From: Halomonas sp. KG2
Lineage (GTDB): Bacteria; Pseudomonadota; Gammaproteobacteria; Pseudomonadales; Halomonadaceae
Reading direction: 5' to 3'
Assembly (NCBI GenBank): GCA_030440445.1
Contig: CP098528.1
Span: forward strand, 3,720,001 to 3,784,000
Length of the DNA: 64,000 nucleotides
Shown piece after piece: positions 17,192 to 25,683 of this stretch. The notes under the pieces were generated by a model. It saw only the letters and a list, made by a program, of their open reading frames with translations. It was not told where the DNA came from and ran no database searches. The number at the start of each line of letters is the position of its first letter. Within the stretch, counting starts at the first letter, position 1. The position numbers and the translations under genes were made by a program.

Positions 17192-18652
17192 TTACGCTGG
17201 CCCTATCACATGTTTCACTTCCAGGTAGGCACTTAGCCCCCAGGGGCCGAGTTCACGCCCAATGCCGCTGCGCTTGAAGCCGCCCCAGGCGGTTTCAGGC
17301 AGCACCAGCTGCTCACTGTTGTACCAAATACTACCGGCTTTTAGCTGGCGACCAATGCGCTTTGCCCGCTCAGGATCACCGCTAATCACCGTCGCAGCTA
17401 ATCCATAAGCGCTATCGTTGGCGAGTTTAATCGCCTCTTCTTCGCTGGTAACGCTGCGTGCGCAGAGCACTGGGCCAAAAATCTCCTCTTGCCACAAGCG
17501 GCTTTCCAGCGGCACATCACGGTAAAGCGTCGGCGCTAAAAAGTAGCCCTGCGTGGGTAACGTGCGATGGGTAATATCGCGCACTACCGTTAGGCCTTCT
17601 TGTTCAGCCAAGTCTAAATAGCGTTGCACGGCATCGCGCTGCTTAGCGCTGGTCAGCGGCCCTAAGTCAGTGCCTTCAGCCAGTGGGTCGCCCAGGGTTA
17701 GCGCATCCATCCGCTCAGCTAGGGCGATGTAGAGTGCTTCTGCCACGTTTTCATGTACCAGTAAACGCGAAGTCGCCGAACAGATTTGCCCGGCATTAAA
17801 GTAGATACCCGCCATTACCCAGTCGGCGGCTTGGGCGGGGTCGGCGTCTTCCATTACCAGAATCGGCGATTTTCCACCTAGCTCTAAAGAGACACTGGCG
17901 GTGCGAACGGCAGCAGCTTGCATAACCGTTTCGCCGACTCGGTTACTGCCCGTAAAGGAGATTTTATCTACACCTGGGTGATTGGTTAGCGGTGCACCTA
18001 TGCCCTCGCCGTCGCCATTGAGCAGGTTTAGCACACCGGCTGGCAGGCCAATCTCCAGGGCAATTTCTGCCAGTGCCAACTCGGGGAGCGGCGTTACCTC
18101 TGACGGTTTGAGTACTGCGGTACAACCGGCTGCCAACGCGGGCGCCAGCTTCCAGGCGCTTGTCACCAGCGGGAAGTTCCAGGGGGCAATCAACCCCACA
18201 ACGCCCACCGGGTCATGATACGTACGCGCCTCAACGCCCTCCATTTCCATACTGACCAGTTCGCCCTGGCGAGCATCTAACGCCCTGGCCTGCTTGGCGT
18301 AATAGCGATAACAGGCAATCGCGTCGTCCAGGTCAATGCCTGCTTCTGCAAGCGGTTTGCCGTTATTAGTGGCTGACAGAGTGATTAGCGCTTCTCGACG
18401 GGCCTCCAACGCATCGGCAAAGCTATCTAGGTACTTTGCACGTGCAGCGCCACCCAGCGCTTGCCAAGCAGGTTGTGCTTGCTGAGCGGCTTTAACGGCA
18501 GCGTCGACATCTGCCGCGTCCCCCGCCGTGACCTGAGCAATACGCGCTTCGCGATAAGGGTTCATCACATCGAGCATACGCGTGCCTGCTGAGGCAACCC
18601 ATTGGTTGTTGATGAACTGCTGATTGATAACTTGCTGGTCGAGTAACGGCAT
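17192..18652 (-). CDS. Aldehyde dehydrogenase, probable 4-guanidinobutyraldehyde dehydrogenase (KauB-like)
   Basis: A 486-residue NAD(P)-dependent ALDH. The catalytic Glu is in SLELGGKSPILV, the Cys in FNAGQICSATSR, and the cofactor motif is FTGSNRVGE. It belongs to the betaine/aminoaldehyde dehydrogenase side of the family. The gene starts immediately after the stop of the AruI-like decarboxylase, whose product, 4-guanidinobutyraldehyde, would be its substrate; KauB does this in Pseudomonas aeruginosa. The specific substrate is inferred from context. Confidence 0.85.
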   Translation of the reverse strand: MPLLDQQVINQQFINNQWVASAGTRMLDVMNPYREARIAQVTAGDAADVDAAVKAAQQAQPAWQALGGAARAKYLDSFADALEARREALITLSATNNGKPLAEAGIDLDDAIACYRYYAKQARALDARQGELVSMEMEGVEARTYHDPVGVVGLIAPWNFPLVTSAWKLAPALAAGCTAVLKPSEVTPLPELALAEIALEIGLPAGVLNLLNGDGEGIGAPLTNHPGVDKISFTGSNRVGETVMQAAAVRTASVSLELGGKSPILVMEDADPAQAADWVMAGIYFNAGQICSATSRLLVHENVAEALYIALAERMDALTLGDPLAEGTDLGPLTSAKQRDAVQRYLDLAEQEGLTVVRDITHRTLPTQGYFLAPTLYRDVPLESRLWQEEIFGPVLCARSVTSEEEAIKLANDSAYGLAATVISGDPERAKRIGRQLKAGSIWYNSEQLVLPETAWGGFKRSGIGRELGPWGLSAYLEVKHVIGPA

Positions 18653-20317
18653 CTAGGTATCCTGGTCGGAAATTCGGCACGCACGCTGCCAAGCAGCTGC
18701 ATCTATTTCAATGAGTAACGGGCCACTTGAAACGCGCTTAGCGAGTGAGTTTGCAAGCTCCTCAGGACTTTCTACCCGCACGCCTGGGCAACCAAACCCT
18801 TCGGCCAAAGTAAGAAAGTTAGGGGCTTGAATGTCCACGCCCAAACGGGCCACACCGTTGGCATCCATATAGCGGCGAATTTCTTCGTAGCCTGCGTTGT
18901 GCCACAGCACAATCACCACCGGCAGGCGTTCCTCCACCGCGGTAGCAAGCTCAGCAAGGGTGAACATCACCCCACCATCACCGACAAGCGCCACCACGGG
19001 TAGATCAGCGCGAGCTAACTGCGCCCCTAGCGCTGCCGGCAGCCCATAGCCCAAGGTGCCGTAGCCGGTAGAAGCATTGAAATAACGCCTTGGCGCTGGC
19101 TGGCTGACTAGGTGGTTGCCCGCATACACCGGTGCAGTGGAATCACCCACCAAAATCGCCTCAGGCAGATGGTCAGCCAGGGTCTTATAAAGCGGCACGA
19201 AGTCGCTAAAAGCCGGATCGTTAACCAGGTTAAGTGCGCTCAACGTAGTGGCAGTACGTTCAACACCGCGTTCAACACCGTGGCGCTGCAAAGGTTCTGG
19301 GAAATGAGCGAGTAGAAGCGCTAGGCTACGTCCGGCATCGCCTACTAAACCAAGCGTTGTATGCTGGTTACGCACCAGTTGTTCAGGGTCGAGATCAATA
19401 CGAATCAGCTTACCGTTGAGGTGAAAGCCGCCATCAAACACGACATCGTAGTCGGTCTCGCCAAGCTCGGTACCCACCGCCAAAATCACATCGGCGTTGG
19501 CCGCTAGCTCGCGCACTGCTGGCAGCGCTGCGTTAGCCCCCAAATCTAACGGGTGGTCGCGACCCAGCAGCCCTTTAGCGTTGATAGTCGTCACCGCTGG
19601 GGCATCAAGCCTCTCTACCAGTGCCCGCGCTGCCTCTGGCGCTGCCACGCAGCCACCTCCTAACAGCAGCAAGGGTTGCTTCGCGGCCTTTAACAAGCGG
19701 GCAGCTTCGGCAAGCCCATCCGGGTCAGGTGCTGCTCGGTAAAGCGATGGCGCTGGCCAACTGGCCGGAGCCTTCACCGGCGCATTGAACAGATCAATCG
19801 GAATTTCAATATGCACCGGACCAGGGCGCGCACCATTGAAGATCGCAAAGGCGCGGGCCAGCACATCAGGCAACGTATTGGCATCTAATAGCGTGTGGCT
19901 AAAGCGTGCCACGCCGCTGATCATCTGCTGCTGACTGGGCAACTCGTGCAGCCGACCTTGGCCTAGCCCCAGCGTATCCCGACGGTTAACGCTGGAGATC
20001 ACCAGCATGGGAATGGAGTCTGCTAATGCTTGGCCCATCGCAGTGGCAATATTGGTCATTCCCGGACCAGTGATAATCAGACATACCCCAGGCTGGCCGC
20101 TGGCGCGGGCATAGCCGTCGGCCATGAAACCCGCTCCCTGCTCGTGGCGCGGGGTTATATGTTGCACGTCGCTACCTTCCAGCCCACGATAAAGCTCTAC
20201 CGTATGCACACTCGGAATACCGAACAGAGCTCGAACCCCATAGGTTTCGCGCAGTAGGCGGATCAACAGCTCGGCACAGGTCATCGTTGAGTGATTGCGC
20301 ATTGCGTCAGCGTTCAT
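18653..20317 (-). CDS. aruI: Thiamine-diphosphate 2-ketoarginine decarboxylase (AruI-like)
   Basis: A 554-residue TPP enzyme with three acetolactate-synthase-type domains. The cofactor-activating Glu is in HITPRHEQGAGFMADGYAR, and the TPP/Mg2+ motif runs GDGGVMFTLAEL to WHNAGYEEI. Its length and its neighbours (ALDH and guanidinobutyrase) point to 5-guanidino-2-oxopentanoate decarboxylase, the AruI step of the arginine transaminase pathway. The ATG at 20317 has GAGAGG 7 bp upstream. It lies 11 bp after the YjiH-type gene. A broader 2-oxoacid decarboxylase role is possible. No 2-ketoarginine-forming transaminase or oxidase gene is in the window. Confidence 0.8.
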   Translation of the reverse strand: MNADAMRNHSTMTCAELLIRLLRETYGVRALFGIPSVHTVELYRGLEGSDVQHITPRHEQGAGFMADGYARASGQPGVCLIITGPGMTNIATAMGQALADSIPMLVISSVNRRDTLGLGQGRLHELPSQQQMISGVARFSHTLLDANTLPDVLARAFAIFNGARPGPVHIEIPIDLFNAPVKAPASWPAPSLYRAAPDPDGLAEAARLLKAAKQPLLLLGGGCVAAPEAARALVERLDAPAVTTINAKGLLGRDHPLDLGANAALPAVRELAANADVILAVGTELGETDYDVVFDGGFHLNGKLIRIDLDPEQLVRNQHTTLGLVGDAGRSLALLLAHFPEPLQRHGVERGVERTATTLSALNLVNDPAFSDFVPLYKTLADHLPEAILVGDSTAPVYAGNHLVSQPAPRRYFNASTGYGTLGYGLPAALGAQLARADLPVVALVGDGGVMFTLAELATAVEERLPVVIVLWHNAGYEEIRRYMDANGVARLGVDIQAPNFLTLAEGFGCPGVRVESPEELANSLAKRVSSGPLLIEIDAAAWQRACRISDQDT

Positions 20318-20328
20318 GACAGGCCCTC

Positions 20329-21720
20329 TCAGAAGAAAAATGTATGGGCCATAAAGGCAATAATCGGCAGTGTAATCGCGGTACGCAGCAAGAAAACCAC
20401 TGCCAGTTCCCAGAACTTGATGGGAATTTTCGATTTGAGTAGCAGCGCACCGATTTCAGACATGTACACCAGTTGCGTCATAGAGAGACAGGCGATAACG
20501 AAACGGGTCAGCTCGCTTTCAATATTCGTCGCTAGCACCGCTGGCAAGAACATATCGGCAAACCCGACCAACGTCGCTGGCGCAGCCGCTTGTGCTTCGG
20601 GGATACGCAGCAACTCAAGCACCGGCACCATGGGGTAAGAGAGCCAGGTAAACAGCGGAGTAAACTCGGCTAAAATCAGCGCGACGGTGCCGATGGCAAA
20701 TACCAAAGGCAGCAGTGTCAAAAAGATATCAACCACGTTGAGTAGTGCTAAACGCACCAACTCTTTTGGCCCTGGCGCATCCGCTGCCCGGCGAGTTGCC
20801 TGGAGCAAGCTGTAACGAAACAGCCCTACATTTTCTGTGCGCTTCTCGCTTAACTGGCAGCCAACAGGCTCGTAGTAGTCGTTAGATTTTAGCGATAGAG
20901 GGGGGATTCGCGCCACGATGATGGCAGCAATCAATCCTGACACGACTACCGTAAAGTAGAACTGCACGAAGAGATGATTGATATCAACAAAGTTCGTCAC
21001 CAGTAGACTAAACGCGATGGAAGCCACTGAAAAGTTAGTCGCAATGACCGATGCCTCGCGAGCATTGTAATAACCCTGCTCATACTGTTGGGCAGTGATC
21101 AACACACCCACGGTGCCTGACCCCATCCAAGAAGCCGTTGCATCGATAGCACTGCGTCCAGGAAGATTAAAAATCACCCGAAACGGCTTACGCACCATGG
21201 TGCCGATAAATTCCATAAAGCCAAATTCGACCAAAAACGGTAGCAGAATCGCCGCAAAGAAGAAGAACGTCAGTAGCACCGGCGCCAAATCATTGAGCAT
21301 TACGCCGCCAGTAAACGATGCCGTCACAAATTCTGGGCCGACTTGGAAAAAGGTCATGACGACAAAGATGGCACCTAAGATGCGCATCACTACCCAAATA
21401 GTGTCTACGTCAAACATCTCTTGAAAGTGACCATGTTGCGCCCAGTTAGGTTTTGCCACTTTAACGTACAGCGTTATCACTACGGACAGACATAGGACTA
21501 GCATGGCAATGGCAGGTAGTGCAGAGCCAAGCAGCGACTGCAACCCATCAGCCATTAGGCCCATGCCAATATTAATCGTTCCTCCCACTTGAAAAGGCAC
21601 CAAAAACAAGAGGACGCCAATTAAGGAGGGAATCAAAAACTTCAGCAAATGAGCACGATGGATTGGAGCCGACGGCTCGGCGTCATCCAATTTTACTTGA
21701 GAGAAAGACATACGGTTCAC
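20329..21720 (-). CDS. YjiH-family (nucleoside-recognition/Gate domain) membrane transporter
   Basis: A 463-residue integral membrane protein with about ten helices and the YjiH/Gate architecture: the GSGTVGVLITAQQYEQGYYNAREASVIATNFS region, and a second half with MVPVLELLRIPEAQAAAPATLVGFADMFLPAVLA. Substrates of the family are not firmly established. It sits between gbuA and aruI in what looks like one transcription unit, so it may carry arginine, 2-ketoarginine or 4-guanidinobutyrate (inference). Confidence 0.8.
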   Translation of the reverse strand: MNRMSFSQVKLDDAEPSAPIHRAHLLKFLIPSLIGVLLFLVPFQVGGTINIGMGLMADGLQSLLGSALPAIAMLVLCLSVVITLYVKVAKPNWAQHGHFQEMFDVDTIWVVMRILGAIFVVMTFFQVGPEFVTASFTGGVMLNDLAPVLLTFFFFAAILLPFLVEFGFMEFIGTMVRKPFRVIFNLPGRSAIDATASWMGSGTVGVLITAQQYEQGYYNAREASVIATNFSVASIAFSLLVTNFVDINHLFVQFYFTVVVSGLIAAIIVARIPPLSLKSNDYYEPVGCQLSEKRTENVGLFRYSLLQATRRAADAPGPKELVRLALLNVVDIFLTLLPLVFAIGTVALILAEFTPLFTWLSYPMVPVLELLRIPEAQAAAPATLVGFADMFLPAVLATNIESELTRFVIACLSMTQLVYMSEIGALLLKSKIPIKFWELAVVFLLRTAITLPIIAFMAHTFFF

Positions 21721-21759
21721 CTATTGGAAGTGATTATTGGAGGTGGGCTGGTGGCGTCC

Positions 21760-21783
21760 TGGCAGGCAATAAGTAGCCTGCCA
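21760..21783. promoter_or_regulatory. Perfect inverted repeat between gbuA and the YjiH gene
   Basis: TGGCAGGC-N8-GCCTGCCA forms a perfect 8-bp stem 39 bp upstream of the transporter start. No U-run follows on the minus strand, so it is more likely an mRNA structure or operator than a terminator. Confidence 0.45.
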
Positions 21784-21846
21784 TTTCTCTGACCATTAGC
21801 GCTTTGTCAGGTAAGCGCTTTTATTTATTAGCTATTTCAGGACAGC

Positions 21847-22797
21847 TTAATCACTGTGTTTCACGCCCGGCAGCACACAGAGCATTTCGTACAGCAGTGT
21901 GGCGCCCATCAATGCGGTATTACCGCTGAGATCATAAGGAGGCGACACTTCCACTAGATCACAGCCGACGATGTTCAAGCCTGCCGCCCCGCGCACAATT
22001 TCCAGCCCCTGGGCTGAGGTCAGCCCGCCCATCTCTACCGTCCCCGTCCCTGGTGCAACGGATGGATCCAAGCCATCGATATCGAAGCTGATATAGACAG
22101 GCACATCCCCCATCTGCTCGCGCACCTCTTCCATCAAGGGAGCAAGCGAGCGATGCCAGCACTCTTCAGCGGGAACAACGCGGAAACCCTGGCTGCGGCA
22201 CCAATCAAAATCTTCGGCCGCGTAACCGGTACCACGAAGGCCGATTTGCACCACTTTGCCGTGGGCTAGCAGGCCTTCTTCCTGGGCACGGCGAAACGGC
22301 GTGCCATGGGCAATCGGCTCACCGAACATGTGCTCGTTCACATCGGCATGGGCATCAATATGGATCAGCCCCACTGGCCCATGCTTTTTGGCAATGGCAC
22401 GTAAAATGGGCAGTGTCAGGGTGTGTTCGCCACCCAGTGTTAGCGGAATGCAGTTGTGTTTAAGCACGTCATCATAAAAGGCCGTGATGATGTCGACGCT
22501 TTTGGGCAGGTGAAACGTGTTGATGGGCACGTCACCGATATCGGCCACTTGTAAACTTTCAAACGGGGCGGCGCGGGTCGCCATGTTATAGGGTCGCAGC
22601 ATGCGAGATTCATCACGAATCTGACGTGGGCCAAGACGTGTACCAGGCCGGTTAGACGTACCAATATCCATTGGAATACCGATAAAAGCAGCATCTAAGC
22701 CAGCAGCACTTTCCTGAGTGGGTAAACGCATCATAGTGGCTGGCCCACCAAAGCGCGGCATACTATTGCCCCCAAGCGGCTGGTTAAAATCAGACAT
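21847..22797 (-). CDS. gbuA: Guanidinobutyrase (ureohydrolase of the agmatinase/arginase family)
   Basis: A 316-residue ureohydrolase. The dinuclear manganese ligands are all visible: His in LGGEHTL, Asp-x-His-x-Asp in LIHIDAHADVNEH, and Asp-x-Asp in SFDIDGLDPSVAPGTGT. The family removes urea from agmatine, guanidinobutyrate or related compounds. Linkage to an AruI-like decarboxylase and an aldehyde dehydrogenase favours 4-guanidinobutyrate to GABA plus urea over agmatine. I chose ATG 22797, which has AAGGAG 6 bp upstream, over the ATG eight codons earlier. A -24/-12 promoter lies about 50 bp upstream. Confidence 0.85.
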   Translation of the reverse strand: MSDFNQPLGGNSMPRFGGPATMMRLPTQESAAGLDAAFIGIPMDIGTSNRPGTRLGPRQIRDESRMLRPYNMATRAAPFESLQVADIGDVPINTFHLPKSVDIITAFYDDVLKHNCIPLTLGGEHTLTLPILRAIAKKHGPVGLIHIDAHADVNEHMFGEPIAHGTPFRRAQEEGLLAHGKVVQIGLRGTGYAAEDFDWCRSQGFRVVPAEECWHRSLAPLMEEVREQMGDVPVYISFDIDGLDPSVAPGTGTVEMGGLTSAQGLEIVRGAAGLNIVGCDLVEVSPPYDLSGNTALMGATLLYEMLCVLPGVKHSD

Positions 22798-22846
22798 ACA
22801 GATCTCCTTGGCGTTGTTCATGTTGTAGCGCTGAATAACAACTACA

Positions 22847-22863
22847 TTGCACAGAACATGCCA
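22847..22863 (-). promoter_or_regulatory. Sigma-54 (-24/-12) promoter of gbuA
   Basis: The minus strand reads TGGCATGTTCTGTGCAA. The GG and GC dinucleotides have the required spacing, and it matches TGGCACG-N4-TTGCW at nearly all conserved positions. It is placed correctly for gbuA, whose ATG is 50 bp downstream. The divergent gene encodes a sigma-54 activator. Confidence 0.75.
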
Positions 22864-22897
22864 AGTCTCTAAACGCCCTAATAATAGGGCTTTCAGC

Positions 22898-22971
22898 CAT
22901 TATCGATGCAGTAATGAATCAAAATCACGTACACTCAAGTCATCTATGCATCATTGATGCAAAAATGAATC
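22898..22971. promoter_or_regulatory. Candidate activator-binding sites (UAS) of the sigma-54 regulator
   Basis: Two direct repeats, GATGCAGTAATGAATC at 22905-22920 and GATGCAAAAATGAATC at 22956-22971, match at 14 of 16 positions. The second overlaps a perfect palindrome TGCATCA-T-TGATGCA at 22947-22961. They lie 40-110 bp upstream of the -24/-12 element and within 100 bp of the regulator start, as expected for enhancer sites that also allow autoregulation. Another inverted repeat, GCCCTA-N4-TAGGGC, lies at 22875-22890. Confidence 0.6.
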
Positions 22972-22996
22972 GCAAGTTACTCAAGAGACAAGCGCT

Positions 22997-24409
22997 GTGA
23001 GTGAAATCGATAAGTGCGTGCTAAAAACCATTGTCGAAACCGCCAACGATCATTTCTTTATCGTCAGCGGGGAGGGTCAAGTGCTTGATATCAGCCCCGG
23101 CGCTGAGGCTGTTTATGGCGCGCCCCGGGAAGAGTTGCTAGGTAGTAGCGTTTACCAGCTTCAGCAAGCAGGCATTTTGAAGCCATCCATCACCTTAGAA
23201 GTGATGCGCACCCACCAGCCGGCCCAGCTGATGCAGGTAACAGGCACCGGGCGCCGTGTGATAGCTCAGGCCTACCCCGTCTTTGTGAATGGAAAGTTAG
23301 AGCGTGTTATCAGCCGCTCCAGAGACTTAACCGACTTACAGCTCCTACAAGACGAATATGCACTACTCCAAAAGCGCTTTAGTGAGCACTTAAAACGTAG
23401 CCAAGCAGCCCACGGTGCCGAGGAACAAGCGCTGGACGACGCGCTGGATAACTTGCAGGCGAGAAGCCACGTTATGCGTGAAGTCGCCCTGCTTCTCAAA
23501 CGGGTCGCCCCCTCGGACGCTAATGTATTGATGCTGGGAGAGTCGGGCGTGGGGAAAACCGCGTTTGCCAAACAACTCCATCGTTGGAGCCAGCGCCATA
23601 ACCATCCCTTTATTGAGGTTAACTGTGCGGCCATTCCCGAAAACTTATTTGAGTCTGAGATGTTTGGCTATCAGCCCGGTGCGTTCAGCGGCGCGGCTCG
23701 CCAAGGAAAAGCAGGCTTACTAGAGCAAGCGGAAGGAGGCACGCTGTTTCTCGATGAAATCGGTGAGCTTCCCTTATTAATGCAAACCAAACTGCTAAAA
23801 GTCATCCAGGACGGCAGCCTTACCCGGTTAGGCGATACACGGCCGCGCAAAGTGGACTTTCGCTTAGTCGTCGCCACGAATCAGAATTTAGCTAAACAAG
23901 TAGAAGCGGGCCTATTTCGCCTGGACCTTTACTACCGTCTCAACGTCATACCGGTCACGCTTCCTCCTTTACGCGACCGCCGAGAAGATATTCCGGATCT
24001 CGTGGAAGCCTGTTTGAAACGCCTTAATCAACGCTATGGGCGGCAAAAAATCCTGGGCAACCCAGTATGGTCAACGTTAATGGGAAGCGACTGGCCAGGT
24101 AACGTCCGCGAGCTTGAAAACTGGTTGGAAAGAGCTTGGCTCTCCAGCCCAACGGATCAAATTGAAGCACCTAGCCTTCCTACAGAGCAGCCCCCTGCTA
24201 ATCTGCCGCAAACTTCAACCTCTTCGCCAAGAGCCGCCTTAGCCCCCGAAGAAACCCTAAAGCAGTATCTCGCCAGACTAGAGTGCGAAACATTGGAAGC
24301 GTTGAGCAAAACGCTTCCCAGCACGTACGCCATCGCTGAACGGCTGGGGATTAGTCAATCCAGCGTGGTGCGCAGGCTTCAGCGTTATGGCATCAAAGTC
24401 ACCAAGTGA
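22997..24409 (+). CDS. Sigma-54-dependent transcriptional activator (PAS-AAA+-Fis)
   Basis: A 470-residue enhancer-binding protein. An N-terminal PAS domain (about residues 10-115; ISPGAEAVYGAPREELLG) is followed by a linker coiled coil, the AAA+ core with Walker A GESGVGKTAF, the sigma-54 contact loop GAFSGA (usually GAFTGA), Walker B GTLFLDEIGELP, and the Fis-type helix-turn-helix AIAERLGISQSSVVRRLQRY at the end. There is no receiver domain, so it probably senses a small molecule through PAS. The start is GTG 22997. Divergent from gbuA, it is the likely activator of the guanidinobutyrate operon. Confidence 0.92.
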   Translation: MSEIDKCVLKTIVETANDHFFIVSGEGQVLDISPGAEAVYGAPREELLGSSVYQLQQAGILKPSITLEVMRTHQPAQLMQVTGTGRRVIAQAYPVFVNGKLERVISRSRDLTDLQLLQDEYALLQKRFSEHLKRSQAAHGAEEQALDDALDNLQARSHVMREVALLLKRVAPSDANVLMLGESGVGKTAFAKQLHRWSQRHNHPFIEVNCAAIPENLFESEMFGYQPGAFSGAARQGKAGLLEQAEGGTLFLDEIGELPLLMQTKLLKVIQDGSLTRLGDTRPRKVDFRLVVATNQNLAKQVEAGLFRLDLYYRLNVIPVTLPPLRDRREDIPDLVEACLKRLNQRYGRQKILGNPVWSTLMGSDWPGNVRELENWLERAWLSSPTDQIEAPSLPTEQPPANLPQTSTSSPRAALAPEETLKQYLARLECETLEALSKTLPSTYAIAERLGISQSSVVRRLQRYGIKVTK

Positions 24410-24523
24410 ATTTTCCGCTTGACACAACGGCTGTCATCAACCATCCATGTAAGTGTCATACAACGGCAACACCTTCAACACAAGCTGAACCAATAACAAC
24501 CAACAGCCGGTGATGTGTGTGCT

Positions 24524-25654
24524 ATGTCAAACCAATCGCGTATTCGCTTGGAACGCGTCACTAAACGTTGGGACGCGGCCACTGCCGTCGATGACATCTC
24601 CTTCGACGTCACGCCTGGGCAATTTGTCATTCTGCTCGGCCCTTCAGGCTGTGGTAAATCCACCACGCTGCGTATGATCGCGGGCCTGGAAGAGGCCAGC
24701 GACGGGCGTATTCATATCGGCGAGCGCGACGTTACCCGCCTGCCGCCCGGCGATCGTGGGCTGAGCATGGTGTTTCAGTCCTACGCGCTGTTTCCGCATT
24801 TGAGCGTTGCCGACAACATCGTTTTTGGCCTGCGCAGCCGCAAGGTACCCAAAGATGAGCAGCGCCAGCGACTAGCCAAGGTCGCCGAACTGGTTGATTT
24901 AACCGATTACCTAGACCGCAAACCTGCGCAACTTTCCGGCGGCCAACGCCAGCGGGTTGCTTTGGCGCGCTCAATCATTTCCGAACACCCGATCTGCCTG
25001 ATGGATGAACCGCTATCCAACCTGGACGCTCGGCTGCGCAGCGACATGCGTAGGGAAATTAAAGCACTACAAAGTCGCCTGACTATGACGGTGATTTACG
25101 TCACCCACGACCAGGTGGAAGCCATGAGCATGGGTGATCGTGTGATTCTGATGCAGCACGGCAAAATCGTTCAGGACGGCACCCCGGACGAGCTTTATAA
25201 CCGCCCCGCTAGCGCTTTTGCCGCCAGTTTCATTGGCAGCCCTGCCATGAACCTGCTGCCCCTAGTGGCCGGTAAACATGGCGCCGTTATCGAAGGCGAA
25301 CCAAGTACTCCCGTAGCTCCCTTGGACGCCGCTGGCGGACACTTGGGCATCCGCCCGGAAGATATCGAACTGCGTATCGCACCCGGTTCCGGCGTACCCG
25401 CTAACGTATTAAGTGAAGAGTATCTGGGAGCGGACACTATTGCTTATGTGGCAGTGGGGTCGCACACCCTACGCGTGCGGCTTAGCGGCAAGCAGGCACT
25501 GACAGGTCAGCCATGCAGCCTCTACTGGACGCCAGAGAATACACACCTTTTCGATGCTGGAGGTCTGCGGCGGGATGACCTGGCGCCGCTCCCCTTACCT
25601 AGCTCATCGCGAAGCGTTCCTCGCCCACCGGCGGTGGGCTCTTTCCAACACTGA
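24524..25654 (+). CDS. Sugar/glycerol-3-phosphate ABC importer ATPase (UgpC/MalK-like)
   Basis: A 376-residue CUT1-type ATPase. Walker A is GPSGCGKST, signature LSGGQRQRVALARS, Walker B ICLMDEPLSNLD, switch VTHDQVEAMSMGD; a C-terminal TOBE domain follows (LGIRPEDIELRI). ATG 24524 begins the homologous region; a GTG three codons upstream is the alternative. It is the first gene of a C-B-A-E operon. Confidence 0.88.
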   Translation: MSNQSRIRLERVTKRWDAATAVDDISFDVTPGQFVILLGPSGCGKSTTLRMIAGLEEASDGRIHIGERDVTRLPPGDRGLSMVFQSYALFPHLSVADNIVFGLRSRKVPKDEQRQRLAKVAELVDLTDYLDRKPAQLSGGQRQRVALARSIISEHPICLMDEPLSNLDARLRSDMRREIKALQSRLTMTVIYVTHDQVEAMSMGDRVILMQHGKIVQDGTPDELYNRPASAFAASFIGSPAMNLLPLVAGKHGAVIEGEPSTPVAPLDAAGGHLGIRPEDIELRIAPGSGVPANVLSEEYLGADTIAYVAVGSHTLRVRLSGKQALTGQPCSLYWTPENTHLFDAGGLRRDDLAPLPLPSSSRSVPRPPAVGSFQH

Positions 25655-25683
25655 CAGCAGTATTGACACTTGCGGAGTCTCTT

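Noticed and set aside
21760..21783. Terminator after gbuA
   Set aside because: The stem is perfect but no U-run follows on the minus strand, so it was kept only as an inverted repeat.
21847..22797. Agmatinase (speB) assignment
   Set aside because: The family fits either name; the decarboxylase and aldehyde dehydrogenase neighbours support guanidinobutyrase, and no arginine decarboxylase is nearby.
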